From a virus: a stretch of DNA of 64,000 nucleotides. This document shows, in pieces, positions 37,834 to 45,182 of this stretch. Each line of letters opens with the position of its first letter. The first letter of the stretch is position 1. Below the pieces are notes generated by a model that ran no database searches, had not been told where the DNA came from, and was given only the letters and a program-made list of their open reading frames with translations. A program made the translations under genes and the position numbers. The stretch is taken from IMG/VR virus record IMGVR_UViG_3300045912_000261, positions 1-64,000 of that record, one strand, 5' to 3'.

Positions 37834-38000
37834 TGCGCTGCGAACTAGAAAGAGCGGCGGCGGAGCATGTTCGCTTCCTTCTAGGGATGAGCTCTGCTGA
37901 CAGGCGGGAAGCCTTCGGACGCCTCCAACACCTAGAGTACGCAGCGCGGCTCCGCTCTGAGTACGCCCTTCTCTGGTTCGAGCTTACGGACTGGTTCTAG
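37833..38000 (+). CDS. DWF-tail small protein 18
   Basis: 55 residues, GTG one base into the preceding TAG. All-helical and charged (ELERAAAEHVRFLLGMSSAD, FGRLQHLEYAARLRSEYALL), tail LTDWF. No relative in the cluster is obvious. Confidence 0.7.
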   Translation: MRCELERAAAEHVRFLLGMSSADRREAFGRLQHLEYAARLRSEYALLWFELTDWF

Positions 38001-38131
38001 TGGTAGGCGAGCCTTTGCAGTGGCTTATGAAGTATGTCCTGACCAGAGAGGTCTCGCTGCCTTCGGCCTCGTGGCTTCTTAGCCCCCGTAAGAAGCGCCA
38101 GCTGCTCGGGTACCTCAATGACTGGTTCTAG
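38000..38131 (+). CDS. DWF-tail small protein 19 (paralogue of 20)
   Basis: 43 residues, TAGTG junction. Pattern LQWLMKYVLTREVSLPSASW, LLS..., tail LNDWF. Same length and spacing as protein 20, matching at L-QWL, VL-RE-SL-SA and LLS. Confidence 0.7.
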   Translation: MVGEPLQWLMKYVLTREVSLPSASWLLSPRKKRQLLGYLNDWF

Positions 38132-38262
38132 TGTATCTGAACTTGGTACAGTGGCTGCTGCAGAGAGTTCTCGGGAGGGAGATTAGCTTGCACTCAGCCT
38201 TCTACCTCCTTAGCGCTGTCGAGTCAGCTGACCTTCGATCCAGTCTCGAGGACTGGTTTTGA
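38131..38262 (+). CDS. DWF-tail small protein 20 (paralogue of 19)
   Basis: 43 residues, TAGTG junction. VQWLLQRVLGREISLHSAFY, LLSAVESADLR, tail LEDWF. Tandem duplicate of protein 19 with the tail conserved but most of the body diverged, which suggests selection on the tail. Confidence 0.7.
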   Translation: MYLNLVQWLLQRVLGREISLHSAFYLLSAVESADLRSSLEDWF

Positions 38263-38417
38263 TACAGGTAGAAAGTCCAGCCCAGAGCTGGATGAGAGTG
38301 CTTTTAAGTCCTGAGTACTACTCTCTGTGGTGGAGGATGCACAAGTACGAAGCCTTCAAGAGGGGCTGCGAACCTTACGGATGGGCAGTCGTCTGCGAGA
38401 TGCATGACTGGTTCTAG
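38259..38417 (+). CDS. DWF-tail small protein 21 (related to 23)
   Basis: 52 residues from TTG overlapping the previous TGA. SPAQSWMRVLLSPEYYSLWW, FKRGCEPYGWAVVCEMHDWF. Spacing of P-Q-W-R-LL, W, FK and GW...VV matches protein 23. The final tract supplies the ATG for protein 22. Confidence 0.65.
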   Translation: MIQVESPAQSWMRVLLSPEYYSLWWRMHKYEAFKRGCEPYGWAVVCEMHDWF

Positions 38418-38595
38418 CTTGTTGGCCCTAACAGAGCCTGAATCAACTCAGGAGTGGGTATTCCTACTCTTGGGTACGCAGTACCCCTCGTGGTGGCGCG
38501 TGAATCGCTTCTACAGTTTCGCTGGCCTCGCAGTACTAGGGTCCCCCGACGGGCTGGCGGCCACGGTCGTGAGGGAGATCCAGGACTGGTTCTGA
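38404..38595 (+). CDS. DWF-tail small protein 22
   Basis: 63 residues from ATG in CATGACTGGTTCTAG (M-T-G-S-S). TQEWVFLLLGTQYPSWWRVN resembles the N-terminal part of proteins 21 and 23. Tail REIQDWF. Stop TGA overlaps the next ATG. Confidence 0.7.
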   Translation: MTGSSLLALTEPESTQEWVFLLLGTQYPSWWRVNRFYSFAGLAVLGSPDGLAATVVREIQDWF

Positions 38596-38756
38596 TGCCG
38601 GATCCCGATCCAGTACAGTGTTGGGTGCGCCTTCTCCTGATGACCGATATCCACGCCGATTGGCGAAAGGCTCAACACCACAACTTCAAAGCTCGCGCGG
38701 AGCTAGGAGGGTGGCACGAGATCGCCATCGTGGTAGCTCTCGCGGACTGGTTCTAG
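38595..38756 (+). CDS. DWF-tail small protein 23
   Basis: 53 residues. DPVQCWVRLLLMTDIHADWR, FKARAELGGWHEIAIVVALA, DWF. Paralogue of protein 21. Helix-helix-strand-DWF layout. TAGTG junction to protein 24. Confidence 0.7.
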   Translation: MPDPDPVQCWVRLLLMTDIHADWRKAQHHNFKARAELGGWHEIAIVVALADWF

Positions 38757-38932
38757 TGCCTATAGGCTCTCGAGCAGGCTATCGCCGCAGTCTGGAGTGG
38801 CACACCTCGTATCGAGCCAGCAGGATTCTCCGAGAAAAATCCGTCCGAAAGCATGAACTCGAGCTGGTGGAGAAGGTTGCGAACCCGGACTACCGCAGGG
38901 CGGTAAGAGAACATCTGGCTGACTGGTTTTAG
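38756..38932 (+). CDS. DWF-tail small protein 24
   Basis: 58 residues. Basic helices (SRILREKSVRKHELELVEKV, YRRAVREHLA), tail ADWF encoded with TTT. The final G of TAG begins the polymerase GTG, so polymerase translation is coupled to this cassette. Confidence 0.7.
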   Translation: MPIGSRAGYRRSLEWHTSYRASRILREKSVRKHELELVEKVANPDYRRAVREHLADWF

Positions 38933-41475
38933 TGGCTACTCAAAGTCCTTCCGTGGCAGGGGGCCAATGCGCCAACTGCCCTTTCACGAGCCAGGCCGTA
39001 GTACGGCCCGATCTTCGTCGTGCTCCTCTGCTGATAGTCGGAGAGGCTCCTGGCGCGCAAGAGGTGCGCACGGGAGTTCCCTTTGTAGGTCCCTCAGGCC
39101 AGCTGCTCTGGCAGACGTTCAAGCGTCTTGGCATCGAGCGCGGCCAGGTCGCTGTAACGAATGCACTTCTTTGCTCGGTTCCTCCCTCCATGAGCAAGTC
39201 GGGAGGAGCCCTCCGTCAAGCTTGCCTAGCTTGCCGTAGCCGCCTCCTGGCAGACGTCGAGCTCGTGGACCCCAAGGTTATTCTTGCCTTGGGCAATACG
39301 GCTATGCAGTCCCTGCTGGCCAAGTTCTCGCTCAAGATCACGCAAGAGCGGGGCAAGGCAATTGAGTTCGACGGACGATGGATCATCCCCGCACTACATC
39401 CTGCCGCTGTACTTCGCAACCCTGGTGACTTCAAGCGACTTGCTGCCGACCTTTCCTACGCGGTCAGCCTTTCCAACGGAGGCCGCCCCAAGGATCCGGG
39501 TGAGACACGTTACCAAGTTGTTCGGACGGAAGAGGATCTGATCAAGGCCTGCAGGGTCCTCAAGAAGCACCGCACTCTAGCAGCAGACATCGAGACCTCG
39601 GACGTCAACCCCCGCAAGCACTGGATTCAGTACTTGGGCATCTGCTGGGAGAAGAACAAGGTAGCCATCTTCCCTCCCCGAGTACGGGTAGGACATGGTG
39701 CCCGTAATGACAGGTCGGTAAGCTCCGGTGCCGAGTCGACGGTAAGCTCCGGTGCAGGCGACGACGGGGTGCCTGTGGCCGAGTTGTACAGGAGTACTTG
39801 GACCCATCCAGACTTCAAGGCTCTCTTCGAGGACCCAGCGATCACTTGGGTGTGGCATAACGGCAAGTTCGACACCAGCTTCCTGCAGCAGGTAGGCCTG
39901 CCCGCCCGCACGGATGAGGACACGATGCTGCTCCATTACCTTTTGGACGAGGTGCGGGGGACGCACGACCTCAAGCAGCTGGCATCGGATCTCCTGGGGG
40001 CAGAAGACTACGACGCCATCGTCAAGAAGTATGCGGGCAAGGGCGAGAACGGTTGGGCAAAGATTCCGCCGCACATCCTTGTCCCCTACCTCGCTAGGGA
40101 CGCTGACTACACCTTCCAGATCTTCCCCATCCTTCGGGAGAGGGTCCGGAAGATCCCTGATCTGGAAGAGCTGTACACGACCCTGATCATTCCTGCCAGC
40201 CATTTTCTGCAGAGGGTCGAGAGGGCCGGGATGTGGGTCTCCTTCGAGCATCTGGAGAAGGTGGCTGCGGCTCTGGCCCAGGAGAAGGATGAAGTCGAGA
40301 CCCGAATCCAGGAGATTGCGGAGCAGTACTGGGACCCCGATGAGTACGCCAAGGCCACGGACTCCAAGTCCATTCCGCTAGAGTTCAACCCCGCATCGCC
40401 CCGGCAGGTAAGCTGGCTCATCTACAGCCGCCTCCGACTCCGCGTCCCCGGGAGGGCTGGGATCAGAGACACCAGAGAGGAAACCCTCCGGGAGCTTCCG
40501 CCGCACCCCCTGGTGACGAACCTGCTCAAGCTGCGGAAGATCAACAAGCAGCTTCAGACGTACGTTGAGGGCATCCTACGAGAGGTGGAGGCGGATGGGA
40601 GAGTTCACTCTACCTATCTCATTCACGGAACGTCTACCGGACGGCTCAGTTCTCGTAACCCTAACGCTCAAAATATCCCACGGGACCCACTTATCCGGGA
40701 TATCTTTCAAGCTCCTCCCGGCAAAATCCTGGTTGAGGCCGATTTTGATCAGGCAGAGCTTCGAATGCTCGCCCACCTATCGCGCGATGAAGAGCTGCTC
40801 CGCATCTACCGCGAAGGCCGCAAGCTCCATGATGAGGTTGCTGCAGACCTCTACGGCCCCAACTACACCGAAGAGCAACGGATGCGAGCCAAGGCAGTGA
40901 ACTTCGGGATCGTCTACGGACGGACGGAGTTCTCTCTGATGCACGAGTTCAAGATTGGCTTGCCGGAAGCCCAGCGGATGGTGCACGACTGGTTTGCAAG
41001 GTTCCCCCAAGCCAAGAGGTACATTGATGCCTGCCGGAACGCTCCGTTGCAGGGTAAACAGCTTGTGAGCCCCTTTGGTCGTCGTAGACGCTTTCCATTC
41101 GTGCCCGAAGCGTCCCGCAAAGAGATCCAGAACGAAAGCGCCAACTTTGCCATCCAGTCAGGAGCCAGCGATCTCACGCTGCTGACAGCCATGACGGCTG
41201 AACCCGAGCTGGACAGGATTGACGCCAAGATTGTGAACCTCGTTCACGACTCCATCCTCGTTGAGTGTCCTGAGAACCAGGCGATCACCGAGAAGGTGCT
41301 CCAGGTCTTGCAGGAGGCATCTGCGCGGGTGGTCAAGCATCGCCTCAAGGGGATTCTCGAGTTCCCAATGGACGCGAAGGTTGGTCGGGGGTGGGGGACC
41401 GCCATGAAAGGAGATGGTTGGTGGGAGTACAAGGCCAAAATGGGGGATCTCGAGCGCGCTCTCGGCCCCCAGTAG
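38932..41475 (+). CDS. uracil-DNA glycosylase / DNA polymerase I fusion
   Basis: 847 residues. Residues 1-180 are a family-4/5-like UDG: GEAPGAQEVRTGVPFVGPSG, VTNALLC, ALGNTAMQSLL and ALHPAAVLRN, with early Cys for a 4Fe-4S site. Then DEDD exonuclease (LAADIETSD, VWHNGKFDTSFL, YLARDADYTF). The polymerase has motif A EADFDQAELRMLAHLSRDE, motif B RAKAVNFGIVYG and motif C VHDSILVE. It is the phage replicative polymerase with built-in uracil recognition. A repeat-box insert (39685-39772) adds a Ser/Gly linker in the exonuclease region. Confidence 0.9.
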   Translation: MATQSPSVAGGQCANCPFTSQAVVRPDLRRAPLLIVGEAPGAQEVRTGVPFVGPSGQLLWQTFKRLGIERGQVAVTNALLCSVPPSMSKSGGALRQACLACRSRLLADVELVDPKVILALGNTAMQSLLAKFSLKITQERGKAIEFDGRWIIPALHPAAVLRNPGDFKRLAADLSYAVSLSNGGRPKDPGETRYQVVRTEEDLIKACRVLKKHRTLAADIETSDVNPRKHWIQYLGICWEKNKVAIFPPRVRVGHGARNDRSVSSGAESTVSSGAGDDGVPVAELYRSTWTHPDFKALFEDPAITWVWHNGKFDTSFLQQVGLPARTDEDTMLLHYLLDEVRGTHDLKQLASDLLGAEDYDAIVKKYAGKGENGWAKIPPHILVPYLARDADYTFQIFPILRERVRKIPDLEELYTTLIIPASHFLQRVERAGMWVSFEHLEKVAAALAQEKDEVETRIQEIAEQYWDPDEYAKATDSKSIPLEFNPASPRQVSWLIYSRLRLRVPGRAGIRDTREETLRELPPHPLVTNLLKLRKINKQLQTYVEGILREVEADGRVHSTYLIHGTSTGRLSSRNPNAQNIPRDPLIRDIFQAPPGKILVEADFDQAELRMLAHLSRDEELLRIYREGRKLHDEVAADLYGPNYTEEQRMRAKAVNFGIVYGRTEFSLMHEFKIGLPEAQRMVHDWFARFPQAKRYIDACRNAPLQGKQLVSPFGRRRRFPFVPEASRKEIQNESANFAIQSGASDLTLLTAMTAEPELDRIDAKIVNLVHDSILVECPENQAITEKVLQVLQEASARVVKHRLKGILEFPMDAKVGRGWGTAMKGDGWWEYKAKMGDLERALGPQ
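39697..39755 (+). repeat. dispersed-repeat boxes inside the polymerase gene
   Basis: GGTGCCCGTAATGACAG (39697-39713), GGTGCCGAGTCGAC (39727-39740), and two GTAAGCTCCGGTGC units (39718-39731, 39742-39755). They read in frame as GHGARNDRSVSSGAESTVSS, a low-complexity insert between two conserved exonuclease segments. The same GTAAGCTCCGGTGC occurs at 45557. Confidence 0.7.
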
Positions 41476-41990
41476 CCTTCTGCGTCAGAGAAGCTCTCAC
41501 CGCCCTGGAGGCGGGCTGGAGGCCTGCACGAGGCTCGCACATCACACCCTCAGTCCTCCGCAGACTTGCACAGGAGGCAGAACTTGCAGCGGCCGACTTA
41601 GTTGAGCGCTCCCGGCGCCACCAGAAGGCTCACTCGGGAGTCGTAACGACCTTCCCTGTGCAGTTAACCCTTAGCGACCTGGAGACCATCCTTGACAAGA
41701 GCGAGGACTTAGGCGAAGGGCTGGAGGGGAAGCTTGTTACAGCCCGAAACACTCTGGCGGGAGCGTACGATCGGATGAAGGAGCAGCAGCTCAGGGAGGG
41801 AGTCGAGGACCTCCAGGAGATCCTCCCCGAAGACGAGTGGATCTCGTGGAACGACCTCCAGAAGGAAGCTGCCGAGCAGGCAAGCATGACCAGGGCTTTG
41901 GTGGGTAGGGTAGTCTCCCACCTAATCGACAAAGGCGTAGTGCTTCGCAAGGTCGAAGGGGGCACTACCTACATCAAGGCGGCTACATGA
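41421..41990 (+). CDS. hypothetical protein with C-terminal winged-helix-like part
   Basis: About 189 residues; GTG 41421, 8 nt after AAAGGAG (GTG 41391 and TTG 41418 also in frame), overlapping the polymerase end. N-terminal helices (RRLAQEAELAAADLVERSRR), middle LTLSDLETILDK, C-terminal ISWNDLQKEAAEQASMTRAL ... HLIDKGVVLRKVEGG, which resembles a winged helix. Function is unknown. Confidence 0.6.
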   Translation: MGVQGQNGGSRARSRPPVAFCVREALTALEAGWRPARGSHITPSVLRRLAQEAELAAADLVERSRRHQKAHSGVVTTFPVQLTLSDLETILDKSEDLGEGLEGKLVTARNTLAGAYDRMKEQQLREGVEDLQEILPEDEWISWNDLQKEAAEQASMTRALVGRVVSHLIDKGVVLRKVEGGTTYIKAAT

Positions 41991-42460
41991 TCGATGTCAC
42001 AGGAGACCTTTGGACCTATGGCCAAGCTCCTGCCTACAACCTAGCTATCACCGTTACCACGAACTGGACGGTCACGGCTCAGGGCAAAAACGTGATGGGA
42101 GGCGGGTGCGCAGCAGAAGCAGCCTACCGCTTTCCTAGCCTTCCCCTGAAGTACGGAGAGCGCCTCGAGCGTCTGGGCCGGCACACTCATGCCTTTGCCC
42201 CAGGAGCGGTGGGCAACGTTCCTTGGCTGGTGATGATGGGCGTCAAGAGCGAGGTGTGGCACGATGCCTCAGTCAACCTGATCCAACTGGCTGCCAACGA
42301 GATGCTACTACTCGCCAACCGGCTGGACTGGCAGGAGGTCATCGTTCCCAGACCAGGCTGCGGGCTTGGAGGACTGGACTACGACGAGCATGTCAGACCC
42401 ATCCTCGTGGAGGAGTGGGGCGACGACGACCGCTTCAAGGTGATCACATTCCAGGCGTAG
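41987..42460 (+). CDS. macro-domain protein (ADP-ribose binding)
   Basis: 157 residues from ATG overlapping the previous stop. GKNVMGGGCAAEAAYRFP is the ADP-ribose binding loop and RPGCGLGGLDY the second loop of macro domains (Appr-1''-p processing type). It would remove or read ADP-ribose marks, perhaps countering host NAD-based or ADP-ribosylating defences. This is inference from family knowledge. Confidence 0.8.
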   Translation: MIDVTGDLWTYGQAPAYNLAITVTTNWTVTAQGKNVMGGGCAAEAAYRFPSLPLKYGERLERLGRHTHAFAPGAVGNVPWLVMMGVKSEVWHDASVNLIQLAANEMLLLANRLDWQEVIVPRPGCGLGGLDYDEHVRPILVEEWGDDDRFKVITFQA

Positions 42461-42492
42461 CTCACCGCTTCAGAGTACATCCTACCAGGAGG

Positions 42493-42903
42493 GTGCTCAT
42501 TCTCTGTGGGCATGGGTATAGAAGCCCCATTGTCGTGGAGCGTGAAAGCAGGATGATCGAAGCCCTCTCCCTCGAGCCCGCTAAGAACTGTCTCAGTGGC
42601 ATCTTCCCCCTCGACTACGAGGATGACATTGCCCTCATGAGGGCAGTGCGAGACCTCCTTTTCAGCGAGCAGTACGAGGCAGGAAACCCCGAATACATCA
42701 AGCCCAGGGGGGAGGGAGTAGTAGAGAGGATCAACTTCCTCTTCCGGGGCTTTGACGGGGACACTCTGCGGGCGTTCAACTTCACTCTCAGCCACAGAAG
42801 ACCTCATGTCGGCAGCTACGACTCTGGAACGCACAACCTCGCTGCCCGCTCGATGGGCTTCACGGTCCATCACTACCTAACCGAGTGGCTCGACTGGTTC
42901 TAA
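42493..42903 (+). CDS. DWF-tail protein 25
   Basis: About 136 residues from GTG 42493 (SD AGGAGG abuts the start, so the true start may differ). Strand VLILCGHGYR, helices, FLFRGFDGDTLRAFNFTLSH, tail LTEWLDWF. It is one of the larger members and isolated from clusters. Confidence 0.6.
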   Translation: MLILCGHGYRSPIVVERESRMIEALSLEPAKNCLSGIFPLDYEDDIALMRAVRDLLFSEQYEAGNPEYIKPRGEGVVERINFLFRGFDGDTLRAFNFTLSHRRPHVGSYDSGTHNLAARSMGFTVHHYLTEWLDWF

Positions 42904-43020
42904 CACCAAGTTTGCGCACGATAGGAAGGAGGTGAACTACTGGCCAACACCTGAGTCGCTACCGAACCCTCAGCGGTAGGGCTCCGTGCTGGACAAGGTA
43001 AACGAACAAGGAGACATGTC
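42904..43020 (+). other. leader region with unused strong SD
   Basis: AAGGAGGTGA at 42927-42936 is a near-perfect anti-SD match. Downstream only very short frames follow: CTG-GCC-AAC-ACC-TGA, and GTG 42933 giving 15 codons (MNYWPTPESLPNPQR). It may be a leader peptide for the transglycosylase gene. No other feature is seen. Confidence 0.35.
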
Positions 43021-43680
43021 TTGCGACGTCTCAAGCTGGCTATTGCTGCGTGCCTCGTAGCAGTAGCTACGACGGCGGTAGCCATGCCGATGACGGCAAC
43101 AGGACACCATGTTAAGAAGTCCGTCCCCAAGACGACGGTGTCCTTGTACCAAGGCTACAGCATTCTGCACGCTAAGGCTAAGGTACTAAAGGGAGTCTCT
43201 GCTGGCCGTAACGTAGCAGTACACGGCCACGCCAAGGATGGCAAGAAGAGTCACGAGCTGGTGCGTAGGGAGTTCATCCGCCTTTGGCGGGAGCTCCATC
43301 CGGCAGCTGAGAGGTCCCACAGGCGGCGGCAGGAAAAAGCCGAGATCAACCGCCTGCTGAGGAACCCGACGCCGACCAACAATAGGTCGCTCGCCCGGTA
43401 CCTGATGCTGAAGTGGGGCTTCTCGGAAGCCGACTTCGCCTGTGTTGACAGGGTGGTAATGGGTGAGTCGTCTTGGGTTCACACTGTGTGGAACCGGCAG
43501 GGTTCAGGAGCCTACGGGATCCCGCAAGCTCTTCCCGGCTACAAGATGGCTTCGGCCGGAAGCGACTGGGCCACCAACCCCGCGACGCAGATCAGGTGGA
43601 TGGTTCTTCACTACATGGTGCCTCGTTACGGGTCGCCATGCGGTGCTTGGGCGTTTAAGTCCTCCAACGGATGGTACTAG
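43021..43680 (+). CDS. secreted lytic transglycosylase-like protein
   Basis: 219 residues from TTG after AAGGAG. Signal peptide (RRLKLAIAACLVAVATTAVA). C-terminal 100 residues: ARYLMLKWGFSEADFACVDR, VVMGESSWVHT, GSGAYGIPQALPGYKM, TQIRWMVLHYMVPRYGSPC, GWY, the pattern of SLT-like lysozyme folds common in actinobacterial secreted proteins (catalytic Glu in GESSW). It would act on host peptidoglycan from outside the membrane. The late gene position is away from the lysis genes at 54000. Confidence 0.7.
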   Translation: MRRLKLAIAACLVAVATTAVAMPMTATGHHVKKSVPKTTVSLYQGYSILHAKAKVLKGVSAGRNVAVHGHAKDGKKSHELVRREFIRLWRELHPAAERSHRRRQEKAEINRLLRNPTPTNNRSLARYLMLKWGFSEADFACVDRVVMGESSWVHTVWNRQGSGAYGIPQALPGYKMASAGSDWATNPATQIRWMVLHYMVPRYGSPCGAWAFKSSNGWY

Positions 43681-43682
43681 CA

Positions 43683-43958
43683 ATGAGGATCGTCGCGCTA
43701 GTGCTGTTGACAGCCTCTCTGGTGGCTGCCACCGTTGCCCTAACACTGCTGATGAGCCAACCAGGAGTCTCGAAGACGCAGATCGAAGCTGTCCGTTTGG
43801 CGGACGACAGCGTCACTGAGCTCCAGGCCTGTGTTAGGACTGCCAGGGAGGCAACTGACACTGCAGAGACCGCCGTTAAGGTGGCGGAAAGATGGGAGGT
43901 GAGGGCGCGCAGGGCTGAGGCAGCTGCCGGAGGCTTTGTCGTCGTCCCGAACAACTAG
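43683..43958 (+). CDS. membrane-anchored coiled-coil protein
   Basis: 91 residues from ATG 43683. Transmembrane helix (VALVLLTASLVAATVALTLL), then a coiled coil (ACVRTAREATDTAETAVKVA). It follows the transglycosylase and resembles a spanin-like i-protein only in layout. Function is unknown. Confidence 0.55.
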   Translation: MRIVALVLLTASLVAATVALTLLMSQPGVSKTQIEAVRLADDSVTELQACVRTAREATDTAETAVKVAERWEVRARRAEAAAGGFVVVPNN

Positions 43959-44012
43959 AAGAGCACAGGCCTCCTCTGGAGGGAGGCCCCTTTCACAGGG
44001 GAGTCGAAACCG

Positions 44013-44429
44013 GTGGGAAAGAGGGTAACTGGGATCTGCCACAACTGTGGCGACCTCGCAAGTGGGCCGCGATCGTTCTACTGCGACGAATGCAGGCCGA
44101 TAGTCCGCAGGGCCCAGAGGATGGGCCAACCCAGTGCAAGGAGGCGTAGGAAGCGGCCGGACCATGTCTGCGTCTCCTGCCGCGAGAGACTTGCCAGGTC
44201 CAGTAGGGCTCTTTACTGTGAGCCTTGCTACATCAAGGTCAAACTCGAGTCCAAGAAGGCTTTTTACCTTGAGAGGCAGAAGCGCACCCGTGAGAACGCC
44301 CATACGGTCCTCAACTACGTTATCAACGAACTTATCCGCCTTCGAGAAGAGGGTGACTATGGTTCACCGCAGCTCACGCGCTTGGCCAAGATCCTTGAGC
44401 AGATCCGCATCCGCCCAGAAGGTGCCTGA
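44013..44429 (+). CDS. zinc-finger protein
   Basis: 138 residues from GTG. CHNCGDLA...CDEC and CVSCRERL...CEPC form two ribbons, followed by a basic helical half. Such proteins precede several phage nucleotide genes here. Function is unknown. Confidence 0.6.
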   Translation: MGKRVTGICHNCGDLASGPRSFYCDECRPIVRRAQRMGQPSARRRRKRPDHVCVSCRERLARSSRALYCEPCYIKVKLESKKAFYLERQKRTRENAHTVLNYVINELIRLREEGDYGSPQLTRLAKILEQIRIRPEGA

Positions 44430-44517
44430 CCCGACTGCCGTTCTAGCTGCCTTCGCAGCCACTATGAAGAAGCTGAACGTACAAGTTCACATCATCACCA
44501 GTAGGGACTGGTTCTGA
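44422..44517 (+). CDS. DWF-tail small protein 26 (shortest)
   Basis: 31 residues from GTG 44422 overlapping the zinc-finger gene end (an upstream ATG 44359 is also in frame). PDPTAVLAAFAATMKKL, strand NVQVHIITS, RDWF. It is the smallest member and shows the minimal helix-strand-DWF unit. TGATG junction to the kinase gene. Confidence 0.65.
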   Translation: MPDPTAVLAAFAATMKKLNVQVHIITSRDWF

Positions 44518-45182
44518 TGTTGCTGGGGCTCACCGGAGACGCCTACGCAGGCAAGGATACAGCGTACAGGATCATCAAGGAGACCTACCCACAAGCTGTC
44601 AACTTGAAGCTTGCTGGTCCTCTCAAACAAGCTGTCGCCGCCCTACTGGGCACGACGGTTGGGCGGATCGAAGAACTGAAGACGCACGAGCACCTTTGGC
44701 TCGAGTTCGGTGGCACGAATCCACCACTGGATATCAAGCCCCTTACTATTCGAACCCTGTTGCAAAGAATGGGTTCCGAAGTAGGTAGGGATCTGTTCGG
44801 AGAGGACTTCTGGGTCGATCAGCTTCTTCCACATCCTGAGCCAGGCACGCTTGCTAAGCCGAAAGGGGTTCCCCAAACTGGGGAGGGCCCCTTCGTAATC
44901 ACTGACGTCCGGTTCACGAACGAGGCGCAGCGGATCAGAGACCTCGGAGGGTACGTCTTCAAGATCGTGCGTACGGGAGAACCGGTAGAACTAGGTGCCG
45001 AGTTGAAGGGACACCGGTCTGAGGAGGGAGTTCCTCCGTCTCTCATTGATGCCACGATTCCCAATCCAACCGGCCGTCTGGAAGAGTTTAAGGATAATCT
45101 CCTGTTCTGGGTAGAAAGGACGATGCGATGGCAAAAGAGGACGGAGTCACGTACAGAGCGTATGACTCCGCCGGCAAAATGA
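44517..45182 (+). CDS. deoxynucleoside monophosphate kinase-like protein
   Basis: 221 residues. LLGLTGDAYAGKDTAYRII is a Walker A motif of phage dNMP kinases (T4 gp1-type/DUF); LQRMGSEVGRDLFGEDFWVD follows in conserved position, then VITDVRFTNEAQRIRDLGGY. It would phosphorylate dNMPs for the polymerase. Near 44993 a repeat box contributes VELGAELKGH. ATG overlaps the DWF-26 stop. Confidence 0.8.
   Translation: MLLGLTGDAYAGKDTAYRIIKETYPQAVNLKLAGPLKQAVAALLGTTVGRIEELKTHEHLWLEFGGTNPPLDIKPLTIRTLLQRMGSEVGRDLFGEDFWVDQLLPHPEPGTLAKPKGVPQTGEGPFVITDVRFTNEAQRIRDLGGYVFKIVRTGEPVELGAELKGHRSEEGVPPSLIDATIPNPTGRLEEFKDNLLFWVERTMRWQKRTESRTERMTPPAK
44993..45007 (+). repeat. dispersed-repeat box inside the dNMP kinase gene
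   Basis: GTAGAACTAGGTGCCGAGTTGA at 44985-45006 in parts: GTAGAACTA then GGTGCCGAGTTGA, same extended form as at 11283, 26350 and 53073. It is read in frame. Confidence 0.6.
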
